Shown piece after piece: positions 34,325-41,433 of a stretch of DNA of 53,053 bases. Both the position numbers and the translations under genes were made by a program. The notes below the pieces were generated by a model. That model made no database searches, was not told the DNA's origin, and saw only the letters and a list, made by a program, of their open reading frames with translations. The stretch is from NCBI RefSeq assembly GCF_009862265.1, contig NZ_WWGX01000065.1, positions 1-53,053 on the forward strand. The letters are read 5' to 3'. Source of the DNA: Streptomyces sp. SID8352 (GTDB taxonomy: Bacteria > Actinomycetota > Actinomycetes > Streptomycetales > Streptomycetaceae). The first letter of the stretch is position 1. Each line of letters starts with the position of its first letter.

Positions 34325-34966
34325 ATGTCAGTGATCCGTCTCCTGGTGCTCGGCGCGGTCCGCCGCCATGGGCGGGCCCACGGCTACCAGGTCCGCAACG
34401 ACCTGGAGTTCTGGGGCGCGCACGAGTGGTCCCACGCCAAGCCCGGCTCCATCTACCACGCGCTCAAGCAGATGGCCGCCCAGGGCCTGCTGCGCGCGCA
34501 CGAGACGGCCCCCTCGACGGCCGGCGGCCCCCCGCGCACCGAGTACGAGGTCACCGACCGGGGCACCGAGGAGTACCTCGGCCTGCTGCGCGCCGCGCTC
34601 ACCGCCCACGACCAGAAGCCCGACGTGCTCTCCGCCGCGCTCGGCCTGATGGTCGACCTGCCGCGCGAGGAGGTGCTCGCCCTGCTGGAGCGGCGCGTCA
34701 GGGCCATCGCGGAGTGGCGGGCCTCCGTCACCGAGTACTACGCGCCCGAGGAGGGCCCGGGGCAGTTCGGCCACATCGGGGAGATCATGAACTACTGGGT
34801 GTGCTCCGCCGACACCGGCGCCGAGTGGACCCGCGGCCTGATCGAGCGCCTCCGGGCCGGGGCCTATGTCTTCGAGGGGGAGGGCCGCCCCTTCCTCGGC
34901 ATCCTCGGCGAGGACGAGCCCAACCCGTACGCGACGGGCGAGCCGCACCCCGGCGACACCCGCTGA
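34325..34966 (+). CDS. PadR-family transcriptional regulator
   Basis: This 213-aa protein has a PadR winged helix (residues ~3-80: VLGAVRRHGRAHGYQVRNDL, then KPGSIYHALKQMAAQGLL) and a C-terminal Vir/helical dimerisation domain. PadR proteins repress phenolic-acid detoxification or transporter genes; the adjacent aldehyde dehydrogenase is the obvious candidate target. The ATG at 34325 has no Shine-Dalgarno nearby. CATACT eight or nine bases upstream could be a -10 for a leaderless mRNA. Confidence 0.92.
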   Translation: MSVIRLLVLGAVRRHGRAHGYQVRNDLEFWGAHEWSHAKPGSIYHALKQMAAQGLLRAHETAPSTAGGPPRTEYEVTDRGTEEYLGLLRAALTAHDQKPDVLSAALGLMVDLPREEVLALLERRVRAIAEWRASVTEYYAPEEGPGQFGHIGEIMNYWVCSADTGAEWTRGLIERLRAGAYVFEGEGRPFLGILGEDEPNPYATGEPHPGDTR

Positions 34967-35066
34967 CCCCGCCGCCCGGACCCGCGCGCCGCCCACCGGG
35001 ACAGGCCGCCCACCGGCGCCCCGCCGCCCACCGCCCGGCGGCGCCCCTTCCCGCGGCCGCCCCGCG

Positions 35067-36485
35067 TCAGTGGTGGAAGCCGGTGGCCGCCGCCTTGTCC
35101 CGGATCAGCGGGCCCGGCTGCGCGCGCAGTTCGGGCAGCAGCCGCCGCAGGTCCTCCACGAGCAGCTCGGCGAGGTCCGCCGAGAAGCCGTTGCGGCACA
35201 CCACCCGCAGCACCGACAGGTCCTCCCGGTGCGCCGGGAAGGTGTAGGCGGGGACCAGCCAGCCGCCCTCCCGCAGCCGCCGGGCGACGTCGAAGACGTC
35301 GTACGCCGTCACCTCGTCGGAGGTGGTGAAGGCGAAGACCGGCAACTGGTCGCCGCGGGTCAGCAGCCGGAAGTCGCCGAGTGCCTCGATCCGCTCCGCC
35401 AGCCCCGTGGCGATCTCCCGCGAGGCCCCCTGCACCGCCCGGTAGCCCTCCCGGCCCAGCCGCAGGAAGGTGTAGTACTGCGCGACGACCTGGGCGCCGG
35501 GCCGGGAGAAGTTCAGGGCGAAGGTCGGCATGTCGCCGCCCAGGTAGTTGACGCGGAAGACCAGTTCCTCGGGCAGCGCGGTGGCGTCCCGCCAGAGCGC
35601 CCAGCCCACGCCCGGGTAGACCAGCCCGTACTTGTGCCCCGAGGTGTTGATCGACGCGACCCTCGGCAGCCGGAAGTCCCACACCAGGTCCTCGTCCAGG
35701 AACGGCGCCACCATGCCCCCGGACGCGGCGTCGACGTGCACCGGGATGTCCAGTCCGGTGCGCTCCTGGAGGGCGTCCAGGGCAGCGCACAGGTCCGCGA
35801 CGGGCTCGTAGGAGCCGTCGAAGGTGGAGCCCATGATGCCGATCACGCCGATGGTGTTCTCGTCGCACAGTTCGGCGGCGGCCCGCGGGTCCAGGTGGAA
35901 GCGGTCGCCCTCCATGGGCACCTGCCGGGCCTCCACCTCCCAGAAGTTGCAGAACTTCTCCCAGCAGACCTGCACGTTCACGCCCATGACGAGGTTGGGC
36001 CGGGCGGAGGACGGATAGCGGTCCCCGTTGCGCAGCGCCCAGCGCCGCTTCAGCGCCATCCCGGCCAGCATGCACGCCTCGCTGGACCCGGTCGTCGAGC
36101 AGCCCACGGCGGTGTGCGGCTCGGGCGCGTGCCACAGCTCGGCGAGCATCGCCACGCAGCGCCGCTCCAGCTCGGCGGTGCGCGGGTACTCGTCCTTGTC
36201 GATCATGTTCTTGTCGCGGCACTCGTTCATCAGCACCCCGGCCTGGGGCTCCATCCAGGTGGTGACGAAGGTGGCCAGGTTGAGCCGCGCGTTGCCGTCG
36301 AGCATCAGCTCGTCGTGGACCAGCCCGTACGCCGTGGACGGCGGCAGCGGGGAGTCGGGCAGGCGGTGGGTGGGCGGTGCCCCGGTCATGCCGCCGGCCG
36401 GATTGGCCACGCCGTGGAAGGGGTTCACGCCCAGTCGGCGCCGCTCCTCTTCCCGCGACGTGTGGTGTCCGTGGTGCAGTGACAT
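35067..36485 (-). CDS. gad: Glutamate decarboxylase (PLP-dependent)
   Basis: This 472-aa group II decarboxylase converts glutamate to GABA. Key elements are GCSTTGSSEACMLAG, VHVDAASGG and the Schiff-base lysine Lys285 in INTSGHKYGLVYPGVGW. The N-terminus (MSLHHGHHTSREEE) and the C-terminus (KAAATGFHH) match the GadB length class, including a C-terminal His-His like the pH-gating histidine of E. coli GadB. The start ATG at 36485 follows TACGGT with a 7-nt gap and no RBS, so the mRNA is probably leaderless. It diverges from tipA. Confidence 0.95.
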   Translation of the reverse strand: MSLHHGHHTSREEERRRLGVNPFHGVANPAGGMTGAPPTHRLPDSPLPPSTAYGLVHDELMLDGNARLNLATFVTTWMEPQAGVLMNECRDKNMIDKDEYPRTAELERRCVAMLAELWHAPEPHTAVGCSTTGSSEACMLAGMALKRRWALRNGDRYPSSARPNLVMGVNVQVCWEKFCNFWEVEARQVPMEGDRFHLDPRAAAELCDENTIGVIGIMGSTFDGSYEPVADLCAALDALQERTGLDIPVHVDAASGGMVAPFLDEDLVWDFRLPRVASINTSGHKYGLVYPGVGWALWRDATALPEELVFRVNYLGGDMPTFALNFSRPGAQVVAQYYTFLRLGREGYRAVQGASREIATGLAERIEALGDFRLLTRGDQLPVFAFTTSDEVTAYDVFDVARRLREGGWLVPAYTFPAHREDLSVLRVVCRNGFSADLAELLVEDLRRLLPELRAQPGPLIRDKAAATGFHH

Positions 36486-36527
36486 GTGTCCGACCGTAGG
36501 CCCGGACCCCGGGCCCCGCACCCGGGG

Positions 36528-36558
36528 TTGCACCTCACGCCGCGTGAGGGTGCAGCGT
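36528..36558 (+). promoter_or_regulatory. tipA promoter and TipA operator
   Basis: TTGCAC (36528-36533) and CAGCGT (36553-36558) are separated by 19 bp, the long spacer of MerR-family promoters. The inverted repeat TGCACCTCACG/CGTGAGGGTGCA spans the spacer. The sequence closely matches the classical thiostrepton-inducible tipA promoter of S. lividans as I remember it, including the GGACGGCGTCAG and AAGGGAGCGG that follow. Confidence 0.93.
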
Positions 36559-36583
36559 GGACGGCGTCAGGAAGGGAGCGGGA

Positions 36584-37345
36584 GTGGGCTACTCCGTGGG
36601 ACAGGTCGCGGGCTTCGCCGGGGTGACGGTGCGCACGCTGCACCACTACGACGCCATCGGGCTGCTCGTGCCCGGCGAGCGCAGCGGCGCGGGCCACCGC
36701 CGCTACGGCGACGCGGACCTCGATCGGCTCCAGCGGATCCTGTTCTACCGGGAGCTGGGCTTCCCGCTCGACGAGGTCGCCGCCCTCCTCGACGACCCGG
36801 GCGCGGACCCGCGCGCGCACCTGCGCCGCCAGCACGCGCTGCTGACCGCCCGGATCGGAAGGCTGGAGAGGATGGCGGCGGCCGTGGAGCAGGCCATGGA
36901 GGCACACAGCATGGGGATCGATCTCACCCCCGAGGAGCGGTTCGAGGTCTTCGGGGACGCCGACCCGGAGCGGTACGAGGAGGAGGTGCGGGCGCGCTGG
37001 GGCGACACCGACGCGTACGCCGAGTCGCGGCGCCGCGCGGCCGCCTACACCAAGGAGGACTGGCAGCGCGTCCGGCGCGAGGGCGACGAGGTGGTGCGGC
37101 GGTTCGTCGCCCTGATGGAGGAGGGGGTGCCGGCGGACTCCCCGGCGGCCATGGACGCCGCCGAGGCGCACCGCCGCTGGATCTCCGGCAACCACTACGA
37201 GTGCGGGTACGAGATGCACACCTGCCTCGGCGAGATGTACGTCCAGGACGAGCGGTTCACGGCGAGCATCGACGCCGCCCGCCCGGGCCTCGCCGCCTAC
37301 CAGCGCGAGGCGATCCTGGCGAACGCCGTCCGCCACACCCCCTGA
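36584..37345 (+). CDS. tipA: Thiostrepton-induced MerR regulator TipAL/TipAS
   Basis: This 253-aa protein, the same length as S. lividans TipAL, has an N-terminal MerR winged helix (YSVGQVAGFAGVTVRTLHHY), a coiled-coil dimer helix (~75-109) and a TipAS drug-binding domain (110-253). Cys207 and Cys214 in NHYECGYEMHTC correspond to the cysteines next to the thiopeptide site; Cys214 forms the covalent bond to thiostrepton. Drug-bound TipAL activates its own promoter. The GTG at 36584 follows GAAGGGAG; an in-frame GTG at 36557 overlaps the promoter -10 and is excluded. A second start inside the gene makes TipAS. Confidence 0.97.
   Translation: MGYSVGQVAGFAGVTVRTLHHYDAIGLLVPGERSGAGHRRYGDADLDRLQRILFYRELGFPLDEVAALLDDPGADPRAHLRRQHALLTARIGRLERMAAAVEQAMEAHSMGIDLTPEERFEVFGDADPERYEEEVRARWGDTDAYAESRRRAAAYTKEDWQRVRREGDEVVRRFVALMEEGVPADSPAAMDAAEAHRRWISGNHYECGYEMHTCLGEMYVQDERFTASIDAARPGLAAYQREAILANAVRHTP
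36898..36913 (+). promoter_or_regulatory. Internal RBS and ATG for TipAS
   Basis: GGAGG at 36898-36902 lies 8 nt before ATG at 36911, which is codon 110 of TipAL. TipAS, the abundant thiopeptide-binding fragment known from S. lividans, starts at the same codon. Confidence 0.9.
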
Positions 37346-37364
37346 ACGGCGGCCGTGGCCCGGC

Positions 37365-37730
37365 TCACTCCCGGGCCACGACCACCGCCGTCCCGTAGGC
37401 GCACACCTCGGTCCCCACGTCGGCCGCCTCGGTCACGTCGAACCGGAACGCCAGGACCGCGTTGGCGCCCCGGGCGCGCGCCTGCTCGACGAGGCGCTCC
37501 ATGGCCTGGTTGCGCGTCTCGACCAGGGTCTTGGTGAGCCCGCGCAGCTCGCCGCCGACGAGGGACTTCAGCCCGGCGCCGATCTGGCTGCCCAGGTGCC
37601 GGGAGCGCACGGTCAGCCCGAAGACCTCCCCGATCACCTCCCGCACCTGGTGGCCCGGTACGTCATTGGTGGTCACGACCAGGACCTCGGGCGCAGGGCC
37701 CTGTCCGCCGCCGAATTCATCGATGCCCAT
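37365..37730 (-). CDS. YbjQ/UPF0145 family protein
   Basis: This 121-aa protein belongs to the YbjQ family (PF01906, also called heavy-metal-binding domain). It shows VLVVTTNDVPGHQV, EVFGLTVRSRHLG, LVETRNQAMERLVEQARARGANAVLAFRF and CAYGTAVVV. Members form pentameric rings; the physiological role is unclear. ATG at 37730 precedes the conserved part, and a purine-rich GGGGAA lies slightly far upstream. The gene is convergent with tipA (19 bp apart) and divergent from the DedA gene. Confidence 0.9.
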   Translation of the reverse strand: MGIDEFGGGQGPAPEVLVVTTNDVPGHQVREVIGEVFGLTVRSRHLGSQIGAGLKSLVGGELRGLTKTLVETRNQAMERLVEQARARGANAVLAFRFDVTEAADVGTEVCAYGTAVVVARE

Positions 37731-37860
37731 GGTGTCCAGGGTTCCCCGGACCGGGCCGCCCCGCACCCCGGGTGGTCCGGTGGAACCCGGGACCCCGCGG
37801 GCGCGTTGTACGTTGGGGCGACCGACCCCAGCCCGCGCACAGTGCAGGAGCCCCCTTCCC

Positions 37861-39015
37861 GTGACCACGCTTGCGCTCGGCCCCGAGTGGCTGAGCCCGG
37901 ACTACCTGATCGAGACCTTCAGCCTGCCCGGCATTCTGCTGATCGTCTTCGCGGAGTCCGGCCTCTTCGCGTTCCTGCCCGGCGACTCGCTGCTGTTCAC
38001 GGCCGGGCTCTTCGTCGCCCAGGGCGATTACATCAGCCAGCCGCTGTGGCTGGTGTGCGCCCTGATCGTGGCCGCCGCCGTGATCGGCGACCAAGTCGGC
38101 TACATGATCGGCAAGTTCTTCGGTCCCAGGCTGTTCAGCCGGCCCAACTCCAAGCTCTTCAAACAGGAGAACCTGGACAAGGCCCACGAGTTCATGGAGA
38201 AGTACGGCCCCAAGGCCATCGTGCTGGCCCGCTTCGTGCCGATCGTGCGCACCTTCGCCCCCATCGTGGCGGGCGCCGGGCGGATGCAGTACCGCACCTT
38301 CCTCACGTACAACGTCATCGGCGGCGTCGCCTGGGGGTGCGGGGTCACCCTCGCGGGCTACTGGCTCGGGCAGATCGAGCTGATCCGCGCCAACGTCGAG
38401 GCGATCCTGGTCCTGATCGTCGTCGTCTCCGTCGTTCCCATCGCGATCGAGTTCCTCCGCGAGCGCCGCAAGAAGAAGCGCGCCGCCGCGGACGGCCCCG
38501 GGGCCGCACCGGTCGCCGCCGCCACCGCCGCCGCGGCGGCCCACGCCCGGCCCTCGTACCCGGTCATGGACGACGCCACGACCCAGCTGCGGCCCATCGA
38601 CCCGAACGAGCCCCCGCCCCACGACCAGGGCCACGCCGCCCGGCAGCAGCCGTACGGCGGCCCGGGGCCGTACGGCGGACGGCCGCAGCCGTACGGGGGG
38701 CAGCCGCAGGGCGGCCAGGGACACCCCCAGGGGGGCCGGCAGCCCCACGGGGACCCGCGGCAGCAGCCCTATGGTGACCCGCGGCAGCAGCCGTACGCAC
38801 CGCAGTACCCGCAGGGACAGGGCCAGTACCCGCAGGGTCAGGGTCAGCGCGGCTACCCGCAGGGTCAGGGCCAGGGCGGCCAGTACCCCCAGGGTCAGGG
38901 TCAGGGCGGCTACCCGCAGGGTCAGGGCGGCCAGTACCCGCAGGGGCAGGCCCGGCCGCCGCACGGCGGGGAGCAGCAGGGCGGTCAGCAGTACCCGTAC
39001 CACCAGGGGTACTGA
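37861..39015 (+). CDS. DedA-family membrane protein with Q/G/P/Y-rich tail
   Basis: This is a 384-aa protein. Residues ~15-205 are a DedA/SNARE-associated (VTT) domain: FLPGDSLLF, GDQVGYMIGK, KYGPKAIVLARFVPIVRTFAPIVAGAG and an amphipathic re-entrant helix. DedA proteins translocate lipid carriers or phosphatidylethanolamine and support membrane homeostasis. A basic stretch (RERRKKKR) follows the last TM. The remaining ~175 residues are low complexity, with YPQGQGQ and PYGG repeats, much like prion-like domains. The tail is cytosolic if topology follows the family. GTG at 37861 has GCAGGAG upstream. Its stop codon forms one end of a 27-bp palindrome shared with the next, convergent gene. Confidence 0.93.
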   Translation: MTTLALGPEWLSPDYLIETFSLPGILLIVFAESGLFAFLPGDSLLFTAGLFVAQGDYISQPLWLVCALIVAAAVIGDQVGYMIGKFFGPRLFSRPNSKLFKQENLDKAHEFMEKYGPKAIVLARFVPIVRTFAPIVAGAGRMQYRTFLTYNVIGGVAWGCGVTLAGYWLGQIELIRANVEAILVLIVVVSVVPIAIEFLRERRKKKRAAADGPGAAPVAAATAAAAAHARPSYPVMDDATTQLRPIDPNEPPPHDQGHAARQQPYGGPGPYGGRPQPYGGQPQGGQGHPQGGRQPHGDPRQQPYGDPRQQPYAPQYPQGQGQYPQGQGQRGYPQGQGQGGQYPQGQGQGGYPQGQGGQYPQGQARPPHGGEQQGGQQYPYHQGY

Positions 39016-39039
39016 CCCCCGGACCCGGTCCGGGGGTCA
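39013..39039. terminator. Bidirectional terminator palindrome overlapping both stop codons
   Basis: The arms TGACCCCCGGACC (39013-39025) and GGTCCGGGGGTCA (39027-39039) are perfectly complementary around one central base. The first three bases are the DedA stop and the last three are the complement of the exporter stop, so one hairpin serves both converging transcripts. Confidence 0.88.
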
Positions 39040-40743
39040 GAAGCCGCGCGTCCGCTTGGCCGCGCGGCGGTTGGCTGCGCTCGCACCGCCCGGCAGGCGC
39101 AGGAACAGCCGGGAGATCTCGCCGCCCAGGTTGACCCCGATGGCGATGGCCAGGGCGATGGCGACCGCCTTGGAGAGCGACACCAGCCCCCGGTCCACCT
39201 CGTTCTGGGCGATGGCCAGCAGCCCGAAGTACGTCGCCGAACCGGGCAGCAGCGGCCCGATGGCCGCCGTCGTGTACGGCAGCGCGGACGCGAACCGGTA
39301 GCGGGACATGAGCTGCCCGAACAGGCCGACCAGCCCGGCCGCGGCGGCGGTGGAGGCCACCGGGGAGATGCCCCCGACGTTGTGCATCGCGCCGTAGACG
39401 CACCAGGCCACGCCGCCGTTCAGGGTCACCGCCAGCACCGTGGTCCGCTCCTGCTGGAGCAGGACCGCGAAGGCCAGCGACAGCAGCATCGAGGCGCAGA
39501 TCTGCACCACCGGCTGGTTGCCCGAGCCCAGCGCGGCGTCCGGGTTGAGGTTGGCGCCGAGCTGGACGCCGAAATACAGCACGATCAGCACCCCGGCGAC
39601 GATGCTGACGAAGAAGTACATGACCTCCAGCAGCCGCGCCGAGGCCGTGATGTAGAAGCCGGTCAGCCCGTCCTGCACGCCCGCCACCAGGGCCCGCCCC
39701 GGCAGCAGCGCGAACAGCCCACCGGTGATCACGGCGGACGCCTTGGCGTCGACGTGGGACAGGTTGAGGGCGATCCCTATGGCGGCCGGCGGCATCGCGG
39801 CCACCGCGAACTGGTAGAACTCCGGCAGCCCGCGTCCGGCGCACAGCCAGGCCAGCCGGTCCCCGAGCATCGCGCCCACCACCGCCGCGACGAAGACCAC
39901 GGCGTCACCGCCGACCAGCATCGAGGCGGCGCCCGCGAGCAGCCCGGTGGCCCCGGTCAGCACCCAGGTCGGGTACGGGTGGCGGTTGCGGCGGATCTCC
40001 GCGAGGCGCCGGTACGACTCTTCCAGCGAGAGGTGAGCCTCGGGGTCGCTGAGGTGGTCGACGAGCTGGTAGACGGCCGCGAGCCGGGTGTAGTCGGTGC
40101 CGCGGCGGCGCACCGTGCGGGATGCCGTCACCGGGTCGTCCACCAGCGAGGGCTGGTGGGAGATCGACAGCAGGGTGAAGGTGACGTTCGGCTCGCAGCG
40201 GTCCAGCCCGTAGGAGCGGCACACGGCGAACATCGCCGCCTCCACGTCCTCGGCGCCCTCGCCGCCGGCCAGCAGCAGCTCTCCGATGCGCAGCGTCAGG
40301 TCGAGCACCCGCGGCACGGCGGGCCCGGTCTCGTCGTCGTGCCGCTGCGCGGTCTCGGGCGCGGGCCGCTCGGCCACCGGCATGCGCAGCATCGCCCGCA
40401 TCCGGTCCTGCCAGGGCACGTCCTGGGACACCGCGGGGATGCCGGACGCCGGGGTGAAGGCCGGCGGGGCGTTCCACGCGCTGTAGGTGCTCGGCGTGCT
40501 GAACGCCGACCCCTCCGCCTCGGGGGGCGCGTGCGGCGGCGGCTCCAGACCGTCGGGCAGGGCGAACTCCGAGGTGGTCTCGGACTCCGTCCCGTTGTGC
40601 CGGGGCGTTTCCAGCCCCTCGGGGAGCTCGAACTCCGACGTGGCCGACGACTCCCCCTCGGCCTGCGCCACGGCCCCGGTCGGCGGCCGGAAGGCATTCC
40701 TGGCCTCGTCCGGCTGCGGCTTGTGGTCCTCCGCGTCCGTCAC
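39037..40743 (-). CDS. Threonine/serine exporter family (ThrE) membrane protein
   Basis: This 568-aa protein has a ThrE architecture. A cytoplasmic N-terminal domain (~115-255: RIGELLLAGGEGAEDVEAAM, RCEPNVTFTLLSIS) precedes about ten TM helices (~260-555: PTWVLTGATGLLAGAAS, FFVSIVAGVLIVLYFG). ThrE of Corynebacterium exports threonine and serine with proton antiport. The first ~110 residues are disordered and contain a duplicated motif, TSEFELPEGLE and TSEFALPDGLE. The start at GTG 40743 is preferred because AGGGGAG lies 10 nt upstream; GTG at 40770 is an alternative with AAGGG too close to it. The basic tail ends KRTRGF. Confidence 0.9.
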   Translation of the reverse strand: MTDAEDHKPQPDEARNAFRPPTGAVAQAEGESSATSEFELPEGLETPRHNGTESETTSEFALPDGLEPPPHAPPEAEGSAFSTPSTYSAWNAPPAFTPASGIPAVSQDVPWQDRMRAMLRMPVAERPAPETAQRHDDETGPAVPRVLDLTLRIGELLLAGGEGAEDVEAAMFAVCRSYGLDRCEPNVTFTLLSISHQPSLVDDPVTASRTVRRRGTDYTRLAAVYQLVDHLSDPEAHLSLEESYRRLAEIRRNRHPYPTWVLTGATGLLAGAASMLVGGDAVVFVAAVVGAMLGDRLAWLCAGRGLPEFYQFAVAAMPPAAIGIALNLSHVDAKASAVITGGLFALLPGRALVAGVQDGLTGFYITASARLLEVMYFFVSIVAGVLIVLYFGVQLGANLNPDAALGSGNQPVVQICASMLLSLAFAVLLQQERTTVLAVTLNGGVAWCVYGAMHNVGGISPVASTAAAAGLVGLFGQLMSRYRFASALPYTTAAIGPLLPGSATYFGLLAIAQNEVDRGLVSLSKAVAIALAIAIGVNLGGEISRLFLRLPGGASAANRRAAKRTRGF

Positions 40744-40808
40744 GTGCTTGGCACTCCCCTGGTACGACACACCCTTCTGCAGCCCTCAGTATGCGTACCC
40801 CAACGCGA

Positions 40809-40838
40809 ACGGGCCGCACGCCCTGGCGTGCGGCCCGT
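40809..40838 (-). terminator. Terminator of ppa
   Basis: ACGGGCCGCACGCC (40809-40822) and GGCGTGCGGCCCGT (40825-40838) are perfectly complementary around two bases, 19 bp beyond the ppa stop codon. There is no long U tract, as is usual for streptomycete terminators. Confidence 0.8.
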
Positions 40839-40856
40839 CACCGGGAGGAGGGGTGC

Positions 40857-41363
40857 TCAGTGGCCGCCCTGCTCCTTGAAGCGCTTGTAGGACCGCTCGA
40901 TCTCGGTCTCGGCGTCCGTGCGGCCCACCCAGTTGGCGCCCTCGACGGACTTGCCGGGCTCCAGGTCCTTGTAGACCTCGAAGAAGTGCTGGATCTCCAG
41001 GCGGTCGAACTCCGAGACGTGGTGGATGTCACGCAGGTGCTCCACGCGCGGGTCGGTCGAGGGCACGCACAGCAGCTTGTCGTCGCCGCCGGCCTCGTCC
41101 GTCATCCGGAACATGCCGATCGCGCGGCAGCGGATCAGGCAGCCCGGGAACGTGGGCTCGTCCAGGATGACCAGCGCGTCCAGCGGGTCGCCGTCCTCGC
41201 CGAGGGTGTTCTCCACGAAGCCGTAGTCGGTCGGGTACGCGGTCGACGTGAAGAGCCGGCGGTCCAGTCGAATCCGTCCCGTCTCGTGGTCCACCTCGTA
41301 CTTGTTGCGCGAACCCTTCGGGATCTCGATCGTGACGTCGAACTCCACCGGACGCTCCTCCAT
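40857..41363 (-). CDS. ppa: Inorganic pyrophosphatase (soluble, family I)
   Basis: This 168-aa family I PPase hydrolyses pyrophosphate from biosynthetic reactions. Metal-binding motifs are visible: EIPKGSRNKYE, DYGFVENTLGEDGDPLDALV (DxDPxD type) and the EFDRLEIQHFFEVYKDLEPGK region. The ATG at 41363 lacks a Shine-Dalgarno; TATGTG lies six bases upstream, so a leaderless mRNA is possible. A GTG three codons upstream (41372) is an alternative. It is divergent from the PBP gene, and a membrane pyrophosphatase is also present at 4969. Confidence 0.96.
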   Translation of the reverse strand: MEERPVEFDVTIEIPKGSRNKYEVDHETGRIRLDRRLFTSTAYPTDYGFVENTLGEDGDPLDALVILDEPTFPGCLIRCRAIGMFRMTDEAGGDDKLLCVPSTDPRVEHLRDIHHVSEFDRLEIQHFFEVYKDLEPGKSVEGANWVGRTDAETEIERSYKRFKEQGGH

Positions 41364-41433
41364 GATCAGCACATAGTTCTGGTGGTTAAGTGTCCCTCAC
41401 GCACGTGTGTGATCGCGAAAGGGGCTGGTCGTC

